Below, piece by piece: positions 33,991 through 42,590 of a stretch of 64,000 nucleotides of DNA. The translations under genes and the position numbers were made by a program. The stretch is from Pedobacter sp. R20-19 (lineage in GTDB: Bacteria > Bacteroidota > Bacteroidia > Sphingobacteriales > Sphingobacteriaceae), in assembly GCF_000708265.2 (NCBI RefSeq), contig NZ_JCKI01000010.1, positions 83,592 to 147,591 of the forward strand. Direction: 5' to 3'. The first letter of the stretch is position 1. Each line of letters begins with the position of its first letter. Under the pieces are notes generated by a model that saw nothing but the letters and a program-made list of their open reading frames with translations, made no database searches and was not told where the DNA came from.

Positions 33991-35691
33991 ATGATGAAGT
34001 CAATTAAATATATATATAGCTCACTGTTTTTTTTAGCTGCCGGATTAATGACTGTGCAGGCACAGGAAAAAAAGACAGAGGAGAAAGCAGTGGTTAACGA
34101 AGAAATTGAAGTTGTTCGTCCGTACAAACCAATTTTGGCCGAAGCTGTGAAATTAAGAAGAAGCCCGAACCTGGATGATGTTAAAATTTATAAGGCTAAG
34201 CTTAATTACAGTATTACCGATAGAAAGCTTGAATTAAACAGCGATATCCAAAAATTACAGGCACAGGCCGTAGCAGAGGAAAAGGAAAGTATCTTAATTA
34301 ACAATTATGTTAAAGGTGCGTTTGGTTCTCAGTCTACTTTACTTGGTGAAGCCTATTTTAATACGGGGAAGGATGAGGCTTTACAACTTGGTGGATATTT
34401 CAAACACTTCAGTCAGGAAGGAAGCTTGAACAAGCAAAATAGCAGTAACCAACAACTGAGCGTTTTTGGCCGCAGCATCATGGATGCGCATACGGTGAGC
34501 GGACGGATTAATGTAGAGCGTAACGGTACCTATTTCTATGGAATTGACGATACCAGACCTACCTTAAATCCAAATCCGCAAAAACAGGCTTTAACATTTG
34601 TGGAGCTTGAAGGTGAACTGGTAAAAAATTATACTGAAGATCAGGATGCCTTGAGTTATGCACTAAAGGCCAATGGATATATTTGGGGAGACAAGTTTGA
34701 AGCGAAGGAAAGTTATTTAACCTTGAATGGTTATTTGAATAAACGCATCAGCTCATTCAATTTGGGTTTAGCTGCCTCAACTGAATTTGGAAGTACTAAA
34801 GATGCCTTGACCAGTGTAGGCAATAACCTGCTTCGTTTAAATCCATACATTCGTTTACAGGTAAAAGGTGCTAAAGTTACTGCAGGTGTTAATTTTGTTC
34901 AGGAGTTTGGCGCTTTCAGCAGCACCAGAATCTTCCCTGCTGTTACGGCTGATTTTACCCTAATTCCTGATTATTTACAGGTTTTTGGAGAAGTGAAAGG
35001 TGATGTGAACAGAAACTCATTGAAAGGTTTTACAGATGAGAATCCATGGTTAAACAGTAATATCCTGATCAAAAATACTGTAGAAAAATTAAGTTTCAGT
35101 GCCGGAATTAAAGGAACGGGTGGACCTGGTTTTGGCTACAAAGCGAGGGTTTATATGAAGCAATTTGATGATATGCCATTATTCGTTAACAACTTTACTG
35201 ACTTCAATAAATTCGATGTGATTTACGATTTCGGTAAAACTAAACTCACCGGAATAGAGGGTGAAATTTCGGTACAAGTGAGCGATGCTTTAAAATGGAC
35301 TGGAAAATTAAACCTTGACGATTGGAAACCCGCTCAGGAGACTTATTCATGGTTTAAACCGGGTTTAAAGGTAAGTTCTAATTTCGTTTATACTTACAAC
35401 AAAAAGTTAAGTTTTAATGCTGCCGTGGTGGTTCAGGATGATTTGAAGGCTAAAGTATATACAGCTGCTCCGGTTAATCCATTACAATACTTAGTGCCTA
35501 ATACCGCAATTGAATCTATTGTTACCGTAAAGGGTTTTGTTGATTTAGGTTTAGGTGCAGATTATAGAATTAATAATAAATTCTCAGTTTTCGCAAAAGC
35601 CAATAATATTTTAAATAGCAAGTACAACCGCTATTTATACTATCAGGTAAATGGTTTCAACGTTTTCGGTGGATTGACATATTCGTTTTAA
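33991..35691 (+). CDS. Outer-membrane beta-barrel (TonB-dependent receptor-like) protein
   Basis: A 566-residue protein with a signal peptide ending in VQAQ (about residue 25), an N-terminal periplasmic stretch with EIEVVRPYKPILAEAVKLRR, and a C-terminal barrel of about 400 residues rich in alternating strands. It ends in the aromatic FGGLTYSF expected for BAM-dependent insertion. It lacks a normal plug domain and so is shorter than true TonB receptors. The paired TPR gene ends 1 bp upstream. Substrate unknown. Confidence 0.82.
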   Translation: MMKSIKYIYSSLFFLAAGLMTVQAQEKKTEEKAVVNEEIEVVRPYKPILAEAVKLRRSPNLDDVKIYKAKLNYSITDRKLELNSDIQKLQAQAVAEEKESILINNYVKGAFGSQSTLLGEAYFNTGKDEALQLGGYFKHFSQEGSLNKQNSSNQQLSVFGRSIMDAHTVSGRINVERNGTYFYGIDDTRPTLNPNPQKQALTFVELEGELVKNYTEDQDALSYALKANGYIWGDKFEAKESYLTLNGYLNKRISSFNLGLAASTEFGSTKDALTSVGNNLLRLNPYIRLQVKGAKVTAGVNFVQEFGAFSSTRIFPAVTADFTLIPDYLQVFGEVKGDVNRNSLKGFTDENPWLNSNILIKNTVEKLSFSAGIKGTGGPGFGYKARVYMKQFDDMPLFVNNFTDFNKFDVIYDFGKTKLTGIEGEISVQVSDALKWTGKLNLDDWKPAQETYSWFKPGLKVSSNFVYTYNKKLSFNAAVVVQDDLKAKVYTAAPVNPLQYLVPNTAIESIVTVKGFVDLGLGADYRINNKFSVFAKANNILNSKYNRYLYYQVNGFNVFGGLTYSF

Positions 35692-35710
35692 ATAAGCGTT
35701 AGCATTCATC

Positions 35711-35747
35711 AAAAAGAGGCGGTATCATAATGATACCGCCTCTTTTT
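35711..35747 (+). terminator. Terminator of the TPR/barrel operon
   Basis: A perfect 17-bp stem (35711-35727 with 35731-35747) with a 3-nt loop, followed by further T. It lies 19 bp after the stop. Confidence 0.9.
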
Positions 35748-35799
35748 TTTTGTAGCTTTTGGCCTGTAAATAAAAGGGCTCAGCATATTTGGGAAAGGT

Positions 35800-36276
35800 G
35801 CCGTTTTTCCTGCTGCGCTGGCATGCCTCGGCTACCGATGAAAAATCGGTACAGCTGCGCTGCCGCCGAAGGGCTTCTTCTTTGTTCTTGATAACAAAGA
35901 AGCAAAAAATCAAGGCTTGGATCTGATGTCGGATTAGCTCGTCGAAATTTAAATGGCGGTAGCACAAGGGCTCGATTCATTTTGAATAAAAGATTCATCT
36001 TAAGAGCCGTTTGCGCTACCTTGGGTTGTGGAGGGATTTGAACGGAGGTTCAAAAATTTCAACGGCTTCTCCTTCCATCATCTCCTAGGAGGGATAGCAG
36101 GGTGCATATAGCATGATTGTCATCCTGAGGCAAGATGGATCTCTGCGTTTCTACCCACCAACTTCGTTCAACACCGAACCTTTTTTTGCATTTGCATGAA
36201 CGGTGGGTTAAAGCGGTCGTCATCTTGGTAACTTGATTTAGTACCTAACGAAAAAACCGTCATTTTAGGGCTTCAT
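35800..36276. repeat. Direct repeat, copy 1 (about 477 bp)
   Basis: Shares most bases with 36551-37021, especially GCCGAAGGGCTTCTTC followed by a shared stretch to about 36060. It includes a 10-bp inverted repeat CTTCTTTGTT ... AACAAAGAAG and a long hairpin at 35959-36021. A short GTCATCCTGAGG-type repeat lies at 36119-36147. No transposase is encoded. Confidence 0.9.
35959..36021. ncRNA. Conserved hairpin in repeat copy 1
   Basis: GGTAGC pairs with GCTACC and GGCTC with GAGCC. CAAG pairs with TTTG between them (one wobble, one mismatch, one bulge). The result is a stem of about 15 bp with a 30-nt loop. The same structure is kept in copy 2. Whether it is transcribed is unknown. Confidence 0.45.
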
Positions 36277-36311
36277 CTGCTGAAGCAATATCATCGAAGA
36301 ATCTTCAAAAT

Positions 36312-36364
36312 AGATTGCTTCCCCGAAAGGTCGGGGCAGGCTGTCGTGCCTCCTCACAATGGCG
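36312..36364. repeat. AGATTGCTT-type dispersed repeat
   Basis: Starts AGATTGCTTCCCCGA and ends CTCACAATGGCG. On the minus strand it reads like the common GTCATTGCGAGG...AAGCAATCT intergenic repeat. It contains the hairpin CCCCGA-AAGG-TCGGGG (36321-36336). Confidence 0.6.
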
Positions 36365-36381
36365 ATTTTTTTAGCAGGGTT

Positions 36382-36410
36382 GTCATCCTGAGGCACGAAG
36401 GATCCCTGCG
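36382..36410. repeat. GTCATCCTGAGG-type dispersed repeat
   Basis: Short repeat beginning GTCATCCTGAGGCACGAAGG. Relatives lie at 36119-36147, 36866-36894 and, diverged, at 63709-63732. Confidence 0.7.
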
Positions 36411-36550
36411 TTTTAATCTACTGACTTCATTCCGAACAGAAACTATTATGCCGGATAACAGGGTGGAAATAGCAGGTTTCGATCGCAAGGTAAGAAGAAT
36501 GCTTTTTTCTATGCTCTTTCTCCCTGGGGAATTGTCTCTATGCAGATAAT

Positions 36551-37021
36551 GGCATTTTCCCGCGGCGCTGGCTTGCCTCGGCAACCGATGAAAAATCGGT
36601 AGAGGTCGGCCGCCGAAGGGCTTCTTCTTTGTTCTTGATAACAAAGAAGCAAAAAATCAAGGCTTGGATCTGATGTCGGATTAGCTCGTCGAAATTTAAA
36701 TGGCGGTAGCACAAGGGCTCGATTCATTTTGAATAAAAGATTTATCTTAAGAGCCGTTTGCGCTACCTTGGGTTGTGGAGGGATTTGAAAGGAGCTGCAA
36801 AAATTTCAACGGCTTCTAATTCCATCATCTCCTAGGCCGGATAGCAGGGTGGAAATAGCATGATTGTCATCCTGAGGCACGAAGGATCCCTGCGTTTCTA
36901 CCCACCAACTTTGTTCAACACCGAACCTTTTTTCACATTTGTATGAATGGTGGGTTAAAGCGGTCGTCATCCTGAACTTGATTCAGTACCTAAAGAAAAA
37001 CATTCATTGCAAGGGCTTCAT
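36551..37021. repeat. Direct repeat, copy 2 (about 471 bp)
   Basis: Second copy of the element at 35800-36276 in the same orientation, with scattered substitutions and small indels. The hairpin core and the CTTCTTTGTT inverted repeat are intact. It ends with a GTCATCCTGAACTTGATTCAG-type segment just before the 45-nt palindrome. Confidence 0.9.
36705..36767. ncRNA. Conserved hairpin in repeat copy 2
   Basis: The same 63-nt stem-loop as at 35959-36021. The only change inside is a C-to-T in the loop, so the pairing is fully kept. Confidence 0.45.
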
Positions 37022-37066
37022 ACGATCTGCGACCACCCCTCTTTCAGAGGGGTGGTCGCAGATCGT
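37022..37066. repeat. 45-nt perfect palindrome
   Basis: Two 21-bp arms (37022-37042 and 37046-37066) with a 3-nt loop TTC; GC-rich core CCACCCCTCT / AGAGGGGTGG. No T run follows directly, so it looks like a palindromic repeat rather than an ordinary terminator. Confidence 0.9.
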
Positions 37067-37159
37067 GGTGTTAGAATTAATTGATAATTTTTGAATTCAG
37101 ATTTATACTACAATTGTTAACGAGATAGCCGCGTAGATAATCTTAATGGGTATTAAACA

Positions 37160-37193
37160 AAAACAGCAACTGATTTTTTACTGTTGCTGTTTT
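37160..37193 (-). terminator. Terminator of the XRE regulator
   Basis: An 11-bp stem (37160-37170 with 37183-37193) and 12-nt loop. Read on the minus strand it continues into T-rich sequence. Confidence 0.75.
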
Positions 37194-37229
37194 ATATTGT
37201 GAATGGAGATGAATGTTTTCTTAGTTTCT

Positions 37230-37634
37230 CTATTTATTCTTCAGTATCTCCACTTTGTCTTTCTCACTCTCTAATAAGCGTTCTAGCAACTCTACTTTTT
37301 CATCATATAATGCTACTATCTTTTCAATGGGGCTAAAGTTGAAATAATGGCCATAGGAAGCTGCATTATCATTATAGGTATTGGCAATAAAGCTTATGGT
37401 CGCTTCATCTGAATAGTTCTTAATCGCTTCAGCAGAAACACCTAAAACCTTTGCTACTTTCTCTAAAGTGCTATCTTCAATTTCGGCACTTTGCTCTAGT
37501 TTACTAATTGCCTGTTGGCTAATGCCCAGTTCAATTGCGAGTGCTTCTTGTTTCATGCCACGTAACTCGCGGATGCGACTAATTTTTCTACCTAAGTGGG
37601 TGCGATTGGTTTTTTCAGCAGTTTCCATAGCCAA
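37230..37634 (-). CDS. XRE family helix-turn-helix regulator
   Basis: A 134-residue protein with a Cro/CI-type helix-turn-helix (about 15-72; ISRIRELRGMKQEALAIELGISQQAISKLEQ). A C-terminal helix likely forms a coiled coil (IVALYDEKVELLERLLESEKDKVEILKN). It stands alone between the repeat island and the SusD gene; the target is unknown. It shows no prophage context. The start could also be the second Met, two codons in. Confidence 0.88.
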   Translation of the reverse strand: MAMETAEKTNRTHLGRKISRIRELRGMKQEALAIELGISQQAISKLEQSAEIEDSTLEKVAKVLGVSAEAIKNYSDEATISFIANTYNDNAASYGHYFNFSPIEKIVALYDEKVELLERLLESEKDKVEILKNK

Positions 37635-37851
37635 ATATATCTATATTTTTTGTGGGTACGAAACATCAGGGAGGTTGTTTTAAACAACTGCATAATGGTT
37701 CTGTACCATTCTTTGTGCCTCTAAATTAAGGTTTTATTTACAACCTATGGTGATGATAAAGAAATTAAACCTACCGAACTATAAAAGCACCAGCTACCTA
37801 AAGCCTTATTATAGAAATTGATACGGGCTTACGCCACCTTACAAATTTCTT

Positions 37852-39447
37852 TTACTTATCCCACCAAACCTTTGATGTCAGCGCATCTCCACCAGCTATT
37901 CTCGCTACTGCGGCCTTATAGTTTTCTGGATTATTTAAAACCTCCGTAGAAAGGTAAATCATTCGCCTCGGGATGGTACCATTGGTTACATTGCCTTTAT
38001 AATTTACAGGGGTCAGCTTTGGGTAATCGCTCCGCTTCCAGTTTAACCAGGCTTCAATAAAATTAAAGTTAGTACCTGTAGCCACCCAATATTGTGTATT
38101 GATCTCACTTAAAGCTGCTTCCGTACTGCTTTCATCAAGCGGGTGCTGAAGAACAAATTCATTAATTTTATAAGATTCTAAAGTTGCTATCGGATCAATC
38201 TGACTTAGTGATTGCAGGGCACCTGTTAACCCGTTTGCATAATGCTGGTTAGCCGTACCCGCTATATTCCATCCCCTAACTTTAGCTTCGGCCAATAAAT
38301 ATTCAATCTCTGCGTAGCTTAATATAAAAATTGGTCCACCTAATTTTAAATATACGTTTGTACGTGGTCTGGAATATTTACCCAGAGGCGAAAAATCACT
38401 TCCACTACCAGTGCCACCTGGATAATCTGGCGATTGGCTAATATCGGTAGCTCCACCTTGCAGGTCATATCCGTTTGGAAGCCCGAGCTGAACGCTGGCA
38501 TCTGTATTTCCAATTAAATTCTGATTTGCACTATTTGCCAATCCATCTTTCGGTATCTCTCCGATGATGCCGAGTCTGGGATCATTGGTATTTCTAAGCT
38601 GATTAATTAAGGTTTTACTCCATCTAACTTCCAGGTAATCAGAATAGGTTCTCAAAGCAAGAGAAGTTCCATTTTGACTATCAAAAGATGATGCATCTGT
38701 TAACAATATGGCGTTATCCTGTATGCTTGTGAAAGTTTTATCAGCTGCTTTTTCGGTCCAGAGCCTTGCCTTTTCGGGATTAACCTTGGTTAACCTCATG
38801 GCTAATTTCACCATTAAGGAATACCCAAATTTCTTCCATTTAACAATATCGCCTTTGTAAAAAAGATCAGCAGTTGGGCTTGCTTTATCAGTATCTAATT
38901 GTGCGATTGCTTTTTCCAGATCATTCAACATTTGGTTATAAATATCTTCCTGCCTATCGTAAACCGGATATTTAATTCCTTCCATCGCTTTTACGGCTTG
39001 CGAGTAAGGCACATCGCCATAAGTGTCGGTAATTCTTTGTAAAATCATCACGAACATGATATCACCAATGGCAATCAGATTTTGATAGGCAACAGGATCT
39101 TTCAACTTCGCCAACCTTTGCATCTCTCTGATGTAGGATGCATCTTTATAGCCCTCATCAAAAATACGCCCCTGGTAATCGGTAAAACTGCCCACGTTAA
39201 TATACTTGTCGCCATTGTTGTAATAATAATACGTAGAAGCCAGTAATTGCATCATGGTGCTTTGATACAAAAGCTGATAATAACCCATATTGGCATATTT
39301 TAACTGTGCTTGTGAAAGCAAACTATTTGGATCATAATCATTTTCTGTGAGTTTAGTTGGATCGGTATTGATCTCATCAAGCTTTGCTTTGGAACAACTA
39401 CCCATTAGAACCATCCAGAAAAAACCCATTAAACACCACTTTTTCAT
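37852..39447 (-). CDS. SusD/RagB-like outer-membrane lipoprotein
   Basis: Surface lipoprotein that captures nutrient and hands it to its SusC partner. Lipobox VLMGSCSKAKLDEINTDPTKL, with Cys at about residue 18 from the Met chosen (KKWCLMGFFW). The SusD-like (SusD_2) helical domain fills the rest, with the late WAEIEYLLAEA-type segment (ILSYAEIEYLLAEAKVRGW). A Met three codons upstream is possible. It follows its susC gene with at most 9 bp between. Ligand unknown; no glycosidase is nearby. Confidence 0.93.
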   Translation of the reverse strand: MKKWCLMGFFWMVLMGSCSKAKLDEINTDPTKLTENDYDPNSLLSQAQLKYANMGYYQLLYQSTMMQLLASTYYYYNNGDKYINVGSFTDYQGRIFDEGYKDASYIREMQRLAKLKDPVAYQNLIAIGDIMFVMILQRITDTYGDVPYSQAVKAMEGIKYPVYDRQEDIYNQMLNDLEKAIAQLDTDKASPTADLFYKGDIVKWKKFGYSLMVKLAMRLTKVNPEKARLWTEKAADKTFTSIQDNAILLTDASSFDSQNGTSLALRTYSDYLEVRWSKTLINQLRNTNDPRLGIIGEIPKDGLANSANQNLIGNTDASVQLGLPNGYDLQGGATDISQSPDYPGGTGSGSDFSPLGKYSRPRTNVYLKLGGPIFILSYAEIEYLLAEAKVRGWNIAGTANQHYANGLTGALQSLSQIDPIATLESYKINEFVLQHPLDESSTEAALSEINTQYWVATGTNFNFIEAWLNWKRSDYPKLTPVNYKGNVTNGTIPRRMIYLSTEVLNNPENYKAAVARIAGGDALTSKVWWDK

Positions 39448-39456
39448 TATGCCCAT

Positions 39457-42400
39457 TTATTTGAATTTAAAATTAAAATTGATACCAAACGTTCTTGTGG
39501 GAGGAAGTGAAGCCCCTTCTATTCCGGCATAGCCGAGTGTTGGTGAAAACTGAGATTCTGGATCTACATTTTTGGTGTACTTTAGCAAGGTAAATAAGTT
39601 TCTTCCGGTTAGGTCTATAGATACTTGGCTAAATGGTGTTCGTTTTAAAAAACGGGTATTAAAAGTATAACCGAGCATCGCCTGACGAAGCTTAATAAAA
39701 CTGCCATTGAGCACCGCTAAAGCTGATATATTAGTAGCCAATTCTGGATAATAGGTATAAGCTGGAACGTTTATGGTATTTTTTTGTCCGTTTTCCAATA
39801 CTCCATCGGCAACAATTCCGGTTTCCCTTCCAACTAAAGTGGCTTTGTTTAAACCGGATACGTAACTGTAATATTCCGTTGCAGATAATATTTTATTGCC
39901 GAAACGGTAATCTATTAAAAATGAAAAGCTAAACTGCTTGTAACTGAAACTATTGGTTATGCCTCCGTAGAGCGTGGGCATGGTACCACCCATGGGGATA
40001 AAATATCCACGTTTAGGAATGCCATCCGATCCGATAATGATATTTCCATTGGCATCCCGGAGATAATCATAAGCCATAATCTGTGTGATGGATTTGCCTA
40101 CCACTAATGCGGTATTGGCGTTTAAAGGTCTGTAAGCTCCTGTAAGTGTATAATTGCTATTTCCATCGATAGAAAGTAGGGTGTTTTTAACCTTAGTTAC
40201 ATTGAGGTTAATTTGCCACTTGCCTTTGGTGGTCAGAATCGGTGTATAACCTAAAGCAATCTCCACGCCTGCATTTCGGGTTTCACCGAGATTAACATAG
40301 GCTGAAGTAAAGCCAGTGGTAACGGATTGTTTAGCGTTGATGATTTCATTGTGCGTGAGCCGATTAAAATAGGTAAAATCAAGATTCAAGCGACTATTTA
40401 AAAATTTGAGATCGAGGCCTGCCTCTACTTCATTAAGGGTATACGGCTTTAAATTATAGTTGGGCAAGTCGCTTGAAAAACCACCTAATGGAACACCATT
40501 TACCTGGTTATCTGTGGTGTAATAAATTTGTGTGGTATAAGGAACGATGGGTTCGCCACTGGTTTTGGCGTAATCAAGTCTTAATTTACCAAAATCAAAT
40601 CCTTTCCACTTTAAAAGATCTGAGAAAATAAAACTACCGGATACACCGGGTACAAATATGCCACGATTGTTTACCGGCAAAGTAGAATAGATGTCGTAAC
40701 GGCCGGTTATGGATAAGTTTACATATCGATTATAGCTCATATCGGCGGTATAATAGGCAGATTCTGTAACAACGCTTGATTTTGCAAATGTTTTAGTAGT
40801 GGTGATCAGATTTTCAGGAACATATAAATAGGGCACCTTAAACTGTGAGCCTTTTAGTTTTTCTGAACTATTTCCTCTTTCCCGGTAATTAGCACCTGTA
40901 GCCAGTTCGAGTATGATTTTATCGCCTAGGTTACGGGTGGCTGTAAATAAAATATCGCTATTAAATTCGGAGGTTTGATTGTGATCATAAGCATTTATAC
41001 CACCTTCCCTGTTGATGGAAAATGCTGTTCCTGTGGGTAAAATACTCACCAACTCATCCTTACTGAAATCATAACCCATTCTACCCTGAAGCATTGCCCA
41101 GCTGGCTAATTGATATTTTAGCACCGCTGAGGAGATATAACGGTTCCGATTGGCATCATCTGCCTGTTTGTTCATTAAAAAATATGGATTGGTTTTATAT
41201 TCATCTGCATTCCATCGGCTTTCAAAACCAGTTGTGGCATCAAAACCCGGCGCCAATAAAGATTGATCTAAACTGGTGGCCAGCGTAGAAATTCCATAGT
41301 TAGCATTTAAAGGGCCATCACTGAGGTAACTTTTGTTCTTGTTTCGCTCATCGATATAATTTCCGGTGAGGCTTAAAGTTAATTTAGGACTTAAAGCGAG
41401 CGAGCCATAGAAATTTATCGTTTTTCGGTTCATTGCTCCATTATTTAAAATAGAATTATAATCAAAGTTGGAAACGGACACCCGATAATGCTGATGGGTA
41501 TTTCCACCCACTACAGAAAGTGTATTGGTAAAAGCCGGAGCAGTGCGGTAAAAAGTTTGGATGTTATTTTTGACAGGGGAATATGGCTGCATGGAACCAT
41601 CTACCTGTGGTGTTAATTTTCCATCCATCATTTCACCCCAACTTAATAAGCTGGTTGAAATGGCGTTGTATAAATCGGATGGTCGTTTATTTTGTGCACC
41701 CTGTCCGTATACATACTGATAATCTGTAGCGTTTACCGGAACATCAAAGGCTAAATTGTTATTGTATTCAAATTTTGCAGCAGCATGATCTCCTCCACTT
41801 TTGAGGTTAATTAGAATCACACCATTTGCAGCTCTGGCACCATATAAAGCAGAAGCAGCTGAGCCTTTTAAAATGGTAATGGTTTCAATATCATCTGGAT
41901 TGATATTACTAATCCCATCGCCATAATCGGCCCCACCGTATTCGTTTGCACTTCCTCTAATGCTATTATCAATGGGAACGCCATTCACCACAAATAAAGG
42001 TGATGCAGCCGTCATGCTGGAAACGCCCCGTATAAGAACACGGGCGGCAGATCCCGGGCCTCCATTCACACCCGTAATATTTAGTCCCGCCACCCTACCC
42101 TGCAGCGCCATGATTAAATTACTTTCTCTTGCTTTGGCAATGGATGATCCTTTTATGGTGGTTAAGGCATAACCAACCTGTTCATTATCTTTTTCGATAC
42201 CCAATGCGGTAATGACCACCTCCTTTAATAAACGGACACTATCTCTGTCCATTTTTCTATCAGTATTTTTCCTGATGACTATTAAATGATTGGAAAGAAG
42301 TGTAAAGCCATAACCACTATTGCGCAATAACTTTTCAATCACATTGATGGCTTCTTCATTTTCTATTTTAATGGAGACTTGATGTGTGGGGATTTTAGAT

Positions 42401-42558
42401 TCGCTGTAGGTAAACTGGTAAATGGTTTGTTGCTGAATGGCTGCTATTACCTGTTCAAAATTAGCATTGGTGAAATTTAAGCTGACTTTTGTTTGCGCCT
42501 GAATACCTAGCGGAAAAATCAATCCAATAATCAACATGATTTTCTGCACGCCATTCAT
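39457..42558 (-). CDS. SusC/RagA TonB-dependent transporter with N-terminal STN domain
   Basis: A 1033-residue outer-membrane importer. Signal peptide, then an STN domain (about 25-95; VSLNFTNANFEQVIAAIQQQ), which contacts a FecR anti-sigma factor. The plug follows (EVVITALGIEKDNEQVGYAL through GARAANGVILI), then a 22-strand barrel that ends FGINFNFKFK. The usual carboxypeptidase D-like domain of SusC proteins is missing between STN and plug. It is in one operon with the sigma, FecR and SusD genes, the classical trans-envelope signalling arrangement. Confidence 0.95.
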   Translation of the reverse strand: MNGVQKIMLIIGLIFPLGIQAQTKVSLNFTNANFEQVIAAIQQQTIYQFTYSESKIPTHQVSIKIENEEAINVIEKLLRNSGYGFTLLSNHLIVIRKNTDRKMDRDSVRLLKEVVITALGIEKDNEQVGYALTTIKGSSIAKARESNLIMALQGRVAGLNITGVNGGPGSAARVLIRGVSSMTAASPLFVVNGVPIDNSIRGSANEYGGADYGDGISNINPDDIETITILKGSAASALYGARAANGVILINLKSGGDHAAAKFEYNNNLAFDVPVNATDYQYVYGQGAQNKRPSDLYNAISTSLLSWGEMMDGKLTPQVDGSMQPYSPVKNNIQTFYRTAPAFTNTLSVVGGNTHQHYRVSVSNFDYNSILNNGAMNRKTINFYGSLALSPKLTLSLTGNYIDERNKNKSYLSDGPLNANYGISTLATSLDQSLLAPGFDATTGFESRWNADEYKTNPYFLMNKQADDANRNRYISSAVLKYQLASWAMLQGRMGYDFSKDELVSILPTGTAFSINREGGINAYDHNQTSEFNSDILFTATRNLGDKIILELATGANYRERGNSSEKLKGSQFKVPYLYVPENLITTTKTFAKSSVVTESAYYTADMSYNRYVNLSITGRYDIYSTLPVNNRGIFVPGVSGSFIFSDLLKWKGFDFGKLRLDYAKTSGEPIVPYTTQIYYTTDNQVNGVPLGGFSSDLPNYNLKPYTLNEVEAGLDLKFLNSRLNLDFTYFNRLTHNEIINAKQSVTTGFTSAYVNLGETRNAGVEIALGYTPILTTKGKWQINLNVTKVKNTLLSIDGNSNYTLTGAYRPLNANTALVVGKSITQIMAYDYLRDANGNIIIGSDGIPKRGYFIPMGGTMPTLYGGITNSFSYKQFSFSFLIDYRFGNKILSATEYYSYVSGLNKATLVGRETGIVADGVLENGQKNTINVPAYTYYPELATNISALAVLNGSFIKLRQAMLGYTFNTRFLKRTPFSQVSIDLTGRNLFTLLKYTKNVDPESQFSPTLGYAGIEGASLPPTRTFGINFNFKFK

Positions 42559-42590
42559 GGCTACAAATATACATGCCTTTACCGTTTGTA

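Larger units (their letters stand above)
35748..37229. other. Gene-free repeat island
   Basis: About 1.5 kb without a convincing gene. It is built of two copies of a roughly 470-bp repeat, a middle segment with shorter dispersed repeats, a 45-nt palindrome, and a hairpin terminator for the downstream minus-strand gene. Frames here overlap repeats and look spurious. Confidence 0.8.

Noticed and set aside
35725..36727. Several frames with repeated LDFLLLCYQEQ-like peptides
   Set aside because: They lie in the two copies of the intergenic repeat, lack start signals and change frame between copies; explained by the DNA repeat.
35800..37021. Insertion sequence
   Set aside because: No transposase frame and no terminal inverted repeats flanked by target duplications could be found.
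37635..37851. Possible gene between the XRE regulator and SusD
   Set aside because: No frame with a plausible start and length was seen; the stretch is A+T-rich spacer.
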